This document shows, in pieces, positions 46,601 to 58,600 of a stretch of DNA of 64,000 nucleotides. The stretch is from the NCBI GenBank assembly GCA_020744425.1, contig JAGMUV010000022.1, positions 1,116,001 through 1,180,000 of the forward strand, in the 5' to 3' direction. The notes beneath the pieces were generated by a model. It had not been told where the DNA came from, ran no database searches, and was given only the letters and a program-made list of their open reading frames with translations. The stretch's first letter is position 1. The number at the start of each line of letters is the position of its first letter. The DNA comes from Dactylonectria macrodidyma (taxonomy: Eukaryota > Ascomycota > Sordariomycetes > Hypocreales > Nectriaceae). Position numbers and translations under genes: made by a program.

Positions 46601-49600
46601 GGCGACCGCGCGCGGTATCGGCCTGACGGGCATATTGAATTCTTTGGCCGTATTGATCAGCAGGTCAAGATTCGCGGCCACCGTGTGGAGCCGGCCGAGG
46701 TGGAGCAGGCCATTCTCAGGCACACCGCAGCCTTTGATGCCGTCGTTGTCCTGCGTAAGCAAGAAGGCCAGGAGCCGGAGATTGTGAGCTTCGTCGCAGT
46801 ACGATACACCAATGGCGTCGCTGCAGAGCACGCAGAAGCCAGACAACAGCAGTTCACCGCGAAGACAGAAAAGGGGATGCACCAAAAGCTGCAAACCGTA
46901 CTGCCGCCTTATATGGTGCCGGCGCAGATCATTGTCCTGGATCAGCTGCCTCTCAACGCGAACGGCAAGGTCGACCGCCGTTTGCTTACGCATAGGGCCC
47001 AGACCACCAACAACTCGGCATCTGCCACCGCCGTGTCGACACGCGTGGCGCCGCGTAACGACGTCGAGGCTGCGTTGTGTGAGGAATTCACGAACGTGCT
47101 CGGGGTCGAGGTCGGAATCCAAGACAGCTTCTTCGATCTCGGTGGGCACTCTCTCATGGCGACGAAGCTCGCAGCACGCCTCAGCCGCCGCCTGAACGCC
47201 TACGTATCCGTCAAGGCTGTATTTGACCACCCAGTCCTCGCCAATCTCGCGGCTACCATCCGAAGAGGGTCCAAGAATCACAGTCCTATCGAAGCAACCG
47301 ACTACTGCGGACCTGTTGAACAGTCTTTCGCGCAGGCCCGTCTGTGGTTCATCGATCAGCTCGAGCTCGGTGCGTCCTACATCATGCCGCTCGCGCTGCG
47401 CATGCGCGGGCCGCTCTCTGTTAACGCGCTCAGCCTGGCGCTTCACGCCCTGGAGCAGCGCCATGAGACTCTCCGAACGACCTTCGAGGAGCAAGACGGC
47501 GTATGCGTGCAAATCATCCACGAGAACAAGAGCCATGGAGAGACGCTTAGGGTCATCGATGTATCGGCAGAGCATGATGAAGCCTACGTCAAGATCCTCC
47601 AACAGGAGCAGGCTACTCCGTTCGACCTGGCGGCTGAGCCAGGCTGGCGCGTTGCCCTGTTGCGACTGGGCGACGATGACCACATTCTCTCGATCGTCAT
47701 GCATCACATCATCTCTGACGGCTGGTCTATTGAGGTTTTACAGCGTGAGCTGGTAGCCCTCTATGCCGCGGCTATCCAGGGCCAGAACCCCCTCACACAC
47801 CTAAGCCCGCTCGCGATCCAATACCATGACTTTACCATCTGGCAGAAGCAAGAGCCGCAGATGGCTGAGCATGACCGCCAACTAGAGTACTGGATGAAGC
47901 AACTGCAAGGTGGCCAACCAGCAAGGCTACTCTGCGATAGGCCACGGCCAGCGGTCCTCTCGGGTAGTGCGGGCGCTGTCCCGCTCAGCATCGAGGGCGA
48001 GGTATATGATGCCCTGCAGATTTTCTGCCGAACTCACCAGACCACATCCTTTGCTGTGCTTCTCACTGCGTTCCGCGTTGCACACTATCGCCTTACAGGG
48101 GTGGACGATGCAACAATCGGCACACCCATCGCTAACCGCAACCGATCTGAACTAGAAGATATGATTGGCTTCTTTGTTAACACCCAGTGTATGCGAATCG
48201 TCATTGAGGACGATGAGACGTTTAGGAGCTTAGTTCAGCAGGTCCGATCTACAGCAACTGCCGCCTTTGAGAATCAGGATGTGCCTTTCGAGCGCGTCGT
48301 ATCAGCCCTGCTCCCCGGCTCCAGAGATACATCCCGCAATCCCTTGGTTCAACTCATGTTCTCTCTCAACTCTCAACAAGACCTTGGAAGGATCCAGCTA
48401 GAGGGACTGACGAGCGAGGCTATGCCTACAGCAGCCACAACTCGGTTCGACGTCGAGTTCCATCTCTTCCAGGAGGCAGGACGCCTCGGCGGAACTGTGC
48501 TTTATTCTGCCGACTTGTTTGAGCCTGAGACTATACGCAGTGTAGTCGATACATTCCAGGAGGTACTGCGCCAGGCTTTTGCGCAACCGGAAACCCCCCT
48601 GGGGGCCCTGCCACTTGCTCACGCGCAAGAAGATCTCCGTAACATGGGCCTGCTCGATGTCGAGGTGACAAAGTACCCCCGAGAGGCAAGTGTTACGGAC
48701 CTCTTCTGCGAACAGGCACTCGCACAGCCACACGCCATCGCCGTTACAGATGCGACTTCGCAGCTAACGTACGCCGATCTGGATCAACAATCTGACAAAC
48801 TTGCCAACTGGCTGCGGCGACGCCATCAGGGTCCTGAGACCCTGGTGGGTGTGCTCGCACCCCGATCGTGCGAGACTGTTGTCGCCTTCATCGGTATCCT
48901 CAAGGCCAACTTGGCTTATCTCCCGCTCGACGTCACTGTGCCTACCGCGCGTGTTGAGGCGATTCTCTCATCTATCGATGGTCACAAGCTCGTCTTGGTC
49001 GGTTCGGATGTCTCTACAGATGTTGCACTGCCAGACGTCGAGTTGGTGCAAATCAACGCCGCTCTTGGCGACTATGCAGGCCTCAACGGTGTAGTCAAGG
49101 ACACGGCAGACTCCGTTTTTCAACCTGACGCCAACAGTCTCGCGTATGTTATCTTTACGTCCGGCTCCACTGGCAAGCCTAAGGGCGTTATGGTTGAACA
49201 CCGAAGCATTGTCCGCCTGGTAAAGGAAACAAACTTGGTCCCCCAAACGCAGGCAACGGCGGCCGTTGCCCACATATCCAACTTGGCTTTTGACGCGGCC
49301 ACGTGGGAGATCTATGCCCCGCTTCTCAACGGGGGCATGGTCGTCTGTGTCGACCATATGACGGTCCTCAACTCTGCCGACCTCGGCCGGGTCCTCTCTA
49401 GTAAGAGAGTCACCGCTGCGTTCTTTACGACAGCCCTCTTGAAGCAGTTCCTGGAAGAAACGCCTTCTATCATCAGCGGTCTTGACCTGTTGTTTGCGGG
49501 CGGCGAGTGGATGCGGCCGCAAGACGCGCAGAAGGCGGTGCAACTGGTGCGCCACTCCTTCTGTCACGTCTACGGCCCAACAGAGAACACGACCTTCAGT

Positions 49601-52600
49601 ACGATGTACCCGATGCATTCAAAGGAGCAATGCGCCAACGGCGTCCCCATCGGTCGAGCCATCAGCAACTCAGGAGCCTATATCATGGACGTGCTCCAGC
49701 AGCTCGTACCCATCGGCGTCATGGGAGAGCTTGTCGTTACAGGTGACGGTCTTGCGCGCGGATACACTGACGCAACGCTGGATCTGGATCGCTTTGTCAA
49801 GGTTAATATTGCCGGCCAGGTTGTGCGGGCATACCGGACGGGAGACCGCGCCCGTTTCCGACCTACAGACGGTCAGATCGAATTTTACGGGCGGATGGAC
49901 CAGCAGGTCAAGGTCCGAGGCCACCGTATCGAACCCGCCGAGATAGAGCAGGCGATGCTCAGCTACGTCGGGGTCGGTGATGCGATTATCATCTTCTCAA
50001 AGTCAGAGGAGAGTCGAGACCCGGAGCTTGTCGGTTTCTTCACCGCCCAGTATGCCAACGGCGTCGTGAAGGAGGATGGCGTATCAGGGGAAGAACAGTT
50101 CGCCGCGAAGATGGAAAAGGACCTCCGGCAGCACCTGCAAAATGTTCTCCCGTCCTACATGGTCCCCGCTCGAATCTCGCGACTGGATCAGCTGCCTCTC
50201 AATCCCAACGGCAAGGTCGACCGCCGCGAGCTGGCCTGCAGGGCTCAGACAATGACAACCGACAATACGGCGACCTCTAGCAACGTGTCCGAGCGTGTCC
50301 CACCGCGCAACCACGTCGAGGCCGTACTCTGCGAGGAGTTTGCCGACGTACTCGGCGTCGAGGTCGGCATTACTGACAGTTTCTTCGGCCTGGGTGGGCA
50401 CTCTCTTATGGCCACAAAGCTCGCGGCGCGCCTCAGCCGCCGCATACACGCTCGCGTATCCGTCAAGGACATCTTCAACCACCCAGAGCTAGCTGACCTC
50501 GCCAGTACAATCCAGCGAGGCTCAACTCAATATAGTCCCATTGTTCCCAAGCCTTACACTGGGCCGGTGGAGCAGTCTTTTGCCCAAGGCCGCCTTTGGT
50601 TCCTCGAACAGCTCGAGCTTGCTGCATCCTGGTACCTCGTGCCGCTTGCTGTTCGTTTACGCGGGCAGCTCAACGTCAAGGCGCTCAGTGCCGCGCTTCA
50701 AGCCTTGGAGCAGCGCCATGAAACGCTACGGACGACATTTGAGGACCATGACGGCGTCAGCGTGCAAGTTGTCCAGCCGAGCCACGCCAAAGAGCTCAGA
50801 CTGATTGACGTCTCTGCTTCAGACGACAGCACCTACCTGGCAACGCTTCGCAAGGAGCAGACAACCCCTTTCAACCTATCGTTAGAGACAGGTTGGCGGG
50901 TTGCCTTGTTGCGGTTCGGTGATGAAGACCATGTCCTGTCAATTGTTATGCACCATATCATCTCTGATGGTTGGTCGGTTGATATCCTGCGCAAAGAGCT
51001 AGGCCAGTTCTATACTACTGCTCTCCAGGGAGTAGATCCTTTATCCCAGGTTCACCCTCTGCCCGTCCAGTATCGCGATTTTGCGGTATGGCAGAAGCAG
51101 GAGATACAGGTGGCCGAGCACGAACGCCAACTTGACTACTGGAAGGAACAGCTTCACGGTAGCCAGCCGGCCAGCCTGCTCTGCGATAAGTCTCGCCCAG
51201 ATGTACTCTCTGGTGACGCGGGCGTTGTCCAGCTCCAGATCAAGGGTCCCCTATTGGAGAGCCTCCAGGCCTTCTGCCGCGGCCATTACACGACCCCCTT
51301 CGTGGTCTTGCTTGCTGCATTCCGCACAGCGCACTACCGCCTTACAGGCACAGAGGACGCTAACATCGGCACACCTATTGCTAACCGCAACCGCCCTGAA
51401 CTTGAAGACTTAATTGGCTTCTTTGTTAATACCCAGTGCATGCGAATTGCTATCGAAGGCGAGGAGGAAACCTTTGACGGACTAGTGCGAAAAGTCCGGT
51501 CAACAACCACAGCAGCGTTTGAGAACCAGGACGTCCCGTTCGAGCGCATTGTATCCGCACTCCTACCCGGCTCAAGAGACACATCACGTAACCCGCTCGT
51601 CCAACTCCTCTTTGCAGTCCACTCACAGGAGGATATTGGCAAAATTCAGCTTGACGGCCTTGTGGGCGAATCTCTTCCCATGGCGCCTACTACCCGGTTC
51701 GACCTCGAATTTCACTTGTTCGATGAGGAAGGTGGCCTAGGTGGCACTGTACTCTTTGCTACCGACTTATTCAACCGTGAAACCGTCCAAAACATAGTTG
51801 ACGTCTTCCACGAGGTGCTACGTCGTGGCCTTGAGCAGCCTGAGATATCCCTCGCAAGCCTGCCACTTACCGATGGCCTGGTAGCACTGAGTGATCTGGG
51901 CCTGCTCGAACTCAACAAGACAGACTACCCGCGCGAGTCCAGCGTAGTAGATTTATTCTCTGAGCAAGTCGCCGCCCATCCCGCAGCGGTAGCTGTTACG
52001 GATACGTCTTCAAAGCTGACGTACGCCGAACTCGATGAACAATCCAACAGACTCGCGGCCTGGTTGCGTCAGCGCCAGCTCGCTGCCGAGACGCTGATCG
52101 GCGTCCTCGCGTCACGGTCTTGCCAAACCATTGTCGCCTTCATCGGTATCCTCAAGGCCAACCTGGCCTACCTACCACTTGACGTCAACGTGCCAGCCGC
52201 CCGCAATGCGACCATTCTTTCAACGGTTTCTGGTCGCAAGTTGGTTCTCCTCGGTAGCGACGTGCCTGCACCTGAGTCCCCGCTGCCAGACGTCGAGCTG
52301 GTCCCGCTTACCGACGCACTAGCCGCTGTCGTGGACTACGAGCACGCAGATGATATTGCCCGACCTCATGCAAAGAGCCTGGCCTATGTTATGTTTACGT
52401 CTGGTTCAACCGGCCGCCCCAAGGGCGTTATGATCGAGCACCGTGGGATCAACAGGTTGGTGAGGCAGAGCAGTCACATGTACAAGCTGAACCAGGCGCC
52501 TCGCGTAGCGCACCTATCCAACACTGCTTTCGACAATTCCACTTGGGAAATCTACATTGCGCTCCTCAACGGCGGAACGGTGGTCTGCATCGACTACTAC

Positions 52601-55600
52601 ACTACCATAGACAGCAAGGCACTTGAATCTGTCTTCAAGAAGGAACGAGTCCAGGCGGCGATGCTTCTCCCTTCGCTGCTTAAGCAGTGCCTTGCAAATG
52701 CGCCTGCTGCGATTGCTTCCCTGGACATCATCTTGACTGCCGGTGACCGGTTTGACGGGCGTGACGCCATTGAAGCCCAAGGTCTGGTACAGGTCAACAT
52801 TTACAACGCATATGGTCCCACGGAGAACACGGTCACGAGTACTGTCTATACAGTCAAGGGGAACGAAGAATTCGTCAACGGCGTTCCTATCGGACGGGCT
52901 ATCAACAACACCAGCGCCTATATCGTAGACGCGCACCAGCAGCTTGTCTCTATGGGCGTGATGGGAGAGCTTGTCGTGACAGGCGATGGTCTCGCTCGCG
53001 GTTACACGGACCCGGCACTGGATACGGACCGTTTCGTCCAGATTTCCGTCGACAACCAGCTCATACGGGCGTACCGAACTGGTGACCGGGCTCGGTTCCG
53101 CCCTGGCGACGGCCAGATCGAGTTTTTCGGCCGTATCGACCAGCAAATCAAGGTCCGCGGTCATCGCATCGAGCCAGCGGAGATAGAGCAAGCCATGCTA
53201 GCCCACTCCGCTGTTCTCGACACGGCCGTTGTTCTCCGTACGCTAGAGGGCGAGGAGGCGGATGTTGTCGGTTTCGTTGTCGCCCAGGGCGTTACCGCCG
53301 GCACTGACGCTGCCGCCCAGGCGGAGAAGAAGATCCTGCAACGACTCCAAACTCTGCTCCCGCCCTACATGGTGCCGGTCCAGATCATCGTGCTGGATCG
53401 AATGCCCCTTAATGCTAACGGCAAAAATGATCGCCACCAGCTTGTACACAGGGCCCAGGCAGCGCCAAAGGGCAAGGAAGCCTCTACACGCACAGCGCCA
53501 CGCAACGACATTGAGGCCGCCCTGTGTGATGAGTTCGCGAGTGTGCTTGGCGTTGAGATCGGAATCACTGACAGCTTTTTCGACCTCGGTGGGCACTCTC
53601 TAATGGCAACCAAGCTCGCCGCACGCCTGAGCCGGCGGTTCCACACTCGGGTTTCAGTGAAGGATATCTTTGACCAGCCTGTCATCGTTGATCTCGCTGC
53701 CTCAATTCAGCGAGATTCAACACAACACAAGCCTATTGAGGCAAGGGAATACTCTGGGCCCGTTGAGCAATCTTTCGCTCAAGGCCGTCTTTGGTTCCTT
53801 GAGCAACTCGACCTTGGCGCAACGGGATACCTTGTGCCTCTCGCGGTGCGACTGCGCGGACCGCTGCAGATTGAAGCCCTCACGGCAGCATTGTACGCTC
53901 TCGAGCAGCGCCACGAGACCCTCCGAACGACGTTCGAAGGCCATGACGGCGTTGGCGTGCAACTCGTTCAGTCAGGTCACACCAGGCAACTCAAACTGGC
54001 CGATGTGCCGGCCGGGGAGGACTTCATGGAGCGACTACAGCAGGATCAGAAGACACCGTTCGATCTGGCTTCTGAGCCAGGTTGGCGAGCCACACTGCTT
54101 CGACTGGGAGACCAGGACCATGTCATGTCTATTGTGATGCATCACATTATCTCTGATGGCTGGTCTCTCGATGTTCTCCAGCGCGAGCTGGCTACCTTCT
54201 ACGCCGCCGCACTCCAGGGCAAAGACCCCTTGTCACAGGTCTCGCCTCTCCCTATCCAATATCGTGATTTTGCGATATGGCAGAAGGAAGCGGCGCAGGT
54301 GGCTGAACAAGACCGACAACTAGCGTACTGGAAAGATCAGCTTGATGGCAGCCAGCCGGCCAGCCTCCTTTGCGACAAGCCACGGCCTACTAAGCTATCT
54401 GGTGACGCTGGTGTTATCCAGTTCAAGATCGACGGGGCTGTATACGACAACCTTCAGGCCTTCCGCCGAGCCTACCAGACAACGCTTTTCACCATCCTCT
54501 TTGCAGCATTCCGAGCTACGCACTACCGCCTGACCGGTGTAGAGGACGCAGCCATTGGCACACCTATCGCCAACCGCAACCGACCAGAGCTTGAAGAGAT
54601 GATCGGCTTCTTCGTCAATTCGCAGTGTATACGGACAACCGTGACAGACAATGGAACCTTCAACGAGCTGGTCGGCCAGGTTCGATCAACGGTGGCAGCC
54701 GCCTCTGAGCACCAGGATGTGCCGTTTGAACGTATTGTCTCTACGCTCCTGCCTGGATCGAGAGATACGTCTCGCAACCCTCTGGTACAGCTTATGTTCA
54801 CTCTTCACGCGCAACAGGACCTTGGAAAGGTTCAATTGGAAGGACTTGAGGGTGAGCCCCTGTCGATGACGCCTACCACTCGATTCGACGTAGAGTTTTA
54901 CCTGGCCCAGCAGGAAGGCTGTCTGGGTGGCAACGTCCTCTTCTCCACAGACCTTTTCGAGCAGGAGACCGTCCGTGGCATAGTCAATGTCTTCCGGGAA
55001 GTTCTATCTCAAGGCCTTGAGCAGCCTGAGGTGCCAATCGCCGGCCTTCCGCTTACCCATGGACTCACTGAGCTACGCCAGATGGGCCTGCTCGACATGG
55101 AGACCACAGAGTACCCGCGCGACGCGAGCGTCGTTGATGCCTTCAACGAGCAAGCTGCGGCTCATCCGGACGCGATAGCCGTCAACGATGCCTCATTTTC
55201 CCTGACGTACCGTCAGCTGGATCAGCAGTCCGACCAAATCGCCGTCTATCTCCAACATCGACAGATAGCACCCGAGACGCTGATCGGGGTGCTTGCGCAG
55301 CGCTCGTGCCAGACAATCGTCACGTTCCTAGGTATCCTCAAGGCTAACCTCGCATATCTCCCACTGGACGTAAACGTTCCCGCTGCCCGCGTCGAGGCTA
55401 TTCTATCGGCGGTCCCTGGACACAAGTTGGTCTTGCTTGGCACCGGCGTCCCCACTCTCACGGCCGAGTCCCCAGAGGTCGAGCAGGTACAAATCAGTCA
55501 CGCTCTGAGCCAAGGGGAAGCCTTCGGCCCTCTCGGTCCCAATTTGCGCACCCCCGCCACTGCCACGAGTCTCGCCTATGTTATTTTCACATCCGGCTCA

Positions 55601-58600
55601 ACCGGCCGGCCCAAGGGCGTGATGGTCGAGCACCGCAGCATCATGAGGCTCGTCAAGTCGAGCAATTTGATGTCACAGTCACAAGCAGCCAAGCCAGTTG
55701 CCCACATATCAAACCTGGCCTTCGACGCCGCTACGTGGGAGATTTATGCACCACTCCTCAACGGAGGCACGGTGGTGTGTATTGACCACATGACGGTGCT
55801 AAACCCAACTGCTCTTAGCCAGGCACTTAGAGCCAACAGCGTTACAGCCGCCTTCGTTACAACGGCTCTCCTGAAGCAGTTCCTCGACGAAATGCCATCC
55901 GTTATCAGTGGCTTGGATCTGCTGTTCGCTGGAGGTGAAACGATGCGACCAAAGGATGCCTTCAAGGCGCGCGAGCTAGTTCAGCAAGCATTCTGCCACG
56001 TATATGGGCCAACAGAAAATACAACCTTCAGTACCATATACTCCATAGGCGCAGACGAGCGCTGCATCAACAGCGTTCCTATCGGAAGGTCTATCAGCAA
56101 CTCCGGAGCCTACATCATGGATTCCCGTCAACAGCTTACCCCCATTGGCATCATGGGTGAGCTAGTTGTGACAGGAGATGGCCTTGCCCGTGGCTATACT
56201 GACTCGGCATTGGATAAGGACCGCTTCGTGCAGGTCGAGATTGCTGGGCGGTCCGTCAAAGCATACCGCACAGGCGATCGCGCACGATACCGGCCTGGCG
56301 ATGGCCAGATTGAGTTCTTTGGGCGTATGGATCAGCAAGTGAAGATCCGAGGTCACCGTATCGAGCCAGCCGAGATAGAGCAAGCCATGCTCAGCCTCAG
56401 CACCGTTCTTGACGCCGCCGTTGTCTTCCGCAAGCAAGAAGGTCAGGATTCGGACATTGTGGGTTTCGTCGCAGCCCGATATGCCAATGGTGTCGCTACT
56501 TCGCATGCCGAAAGTCTCGAAAAGGAACAACAATTCGCTTGGGACACCGAAAGGGAGATACGCCAGCGGCTCCAGACCTTGCTTCCACCCTACATGGTGC
56601 CAGCGCAGATCATCGTACTGGACCAGCTACCGCTGAACGCGAACAGCAAGGTGGACCGTCGCGAACTCGCTCAAAGGGCCCTCACCGCACCAAGGAGCAG
56701 TGCAGCCGCGATACGTATAGCTCCGCGCAACGAAGTGGAAGTGGCACTATGCGACGAGTTTACTGATCTACTTGGGGTCGAGGTCGGCATCACTGATAAC
56801 TTTTTTGATCTCGGCGGGCACTCTCTCATGGCAACGAAGCTCGCGGCGCGTATCAGCCGCCGGCTAGATGCCCGCGTATCCGTCAAAGATGTGTTTGACC
56901 AGCCTGTTCTTGCTGATCTCGCGGCTGTGATCCAGCGAGGGTCGATGCTCCACAGCGCAATCAATACGACACCGTACGGCGGACCTGTTGAGCAGTCGTT
57001 TGCGCAAGGTCGCCTCTGGTTCCTGGACAATTTCAACATCGGTGGAGCGTGGTATATCATGCCCCTTGCTGTACGTATGCGTGGGCCGCTTCACATTGAA
57101 GCCCTGGCAACCGCGTTGCATACCGTCGAACAGCGACACGAGACACTTCGAACAACGTTCGAGGAACACGATGGCGTCGGTGTACAAATCGTCAATCCCA
57201 GTCACGCCAGGCCGCTCAGAGTCATCGATGTGTCAAGCGAGAAGCCCGACGGCCCCTTACACCTCCTGCAGCAGGAGCAGCAAGTTCCGTTCAACCTAGC
57301 CTCTGAACCAGGATGGAGGGTAGCACTTTTCCGTCTTGGCAAGCAAGACCACATTCTCTCTGTTGTCATGCACCACATCATCTCTGATGGCTGGTCTGTT
57401 GACATCTTGCGCAGGGAGCTAGCAATATTCTATGCTGCTGCGCTCCGACGTCAAGATCCCTTAGCGCAGGTAACGCCTCTTCCCATCCAGTACCGCGACT
57501 TTGCGGTGTGGCAAAAGACGAAGGACCAGGTCGTCGAACATCAAAGACAATTGGAGTACTGGACCAAGCAGCTGGCCGATAGCTCTCCCGCAGAGCTCCT
57601 CTGTGACAAACCACGCCCTACCGTGCTATCTGGTGAGGCAGGCGTTATTCAGGTCACAATCGACGGTCCCCTTTACGAAAACCTCCAGGTCTTCTGTCGG
57701 ACACGCCAAGTTACCCCGTTCGCAGTCCTCCTCGCTGCGTTCCGCGCTGCGCACTACCGCTTGACGGGTGTAGAAGACGCAACAATCGGAACGCCCATGG
57801 CTAACCGCAACCGGCCGGAACTGGAAGAGTTGATCGGCTTCTTCGTTAATACACAGTGTATGCGGGTCGTCGTCGATGATGAATCCTTTGATGGTCTAGT
57901 CCAGCAGGTCCGCGACACAGCGACTGCTGCCTTTGAGAACCAGGACGTCCCCTTCGAACGCGTGGTCTCAGCACTTCTTCCTGGGTCAAGGGATACCTCC
58001 CGCAACCCGTTAGTACAGCTCATGTTTGCCGTCCATTCGCAGCAGGACCTTGGACGTATCAAGCTTGAAGGCCTTGCTAGCGAACCTTTGCCCACAGCGA
58101 TCACGACCCGTTTCGACCTTGAGTTCCACCTTTTCCAGGAGGAAGGCTATCTAGGCGGCAACGTGCTCTATGCCGCTGACCTATTTGAGCCCGCAACCGT
58201 CCGCGGTCTAGTTGACATCTTCCAGGAGGTCCTACAGCGAGGTCTTGCGCACCCGGAAACACCTATCATAAGCCTCCCGCTCACCAATGGGCTGGCGACG
58301 CTGCGTAGCATGGGCCTGCTTGAGGTTGCGAAGACAGACTATGCCCGAGAGTCCAGCGTAGTAGACGTCTTCCTCGAGGAGGTCGCCGCTCATCCTGAGA
58401 GGATCGCTGTTAAGGACGCCTCGTCGCAGCTGACCTACGCCCAACTCAACGAAAAGTCAGACCAACTCGCCGCCTGGCTTCGGCGGCAGCAAATGGCAAC
58501 TGAGGCGCTTGTAGCCGTGCTCGCCCCACGGTCGTGCCAGACAACCATCGCTTTCCTTGCTATCCTGAAGGCGAGCCTGGCCTATCTCCCACTCGACGTC

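Noticed and set aside
46031..47707. A 558-codon minus-strand frame inside the NRPS
   Set aside because: It is the mirror of module 6 codons. The same kind of antisense frame recurs at equivalent places in other modules, as expected from codon bias, and it has no domain signature.
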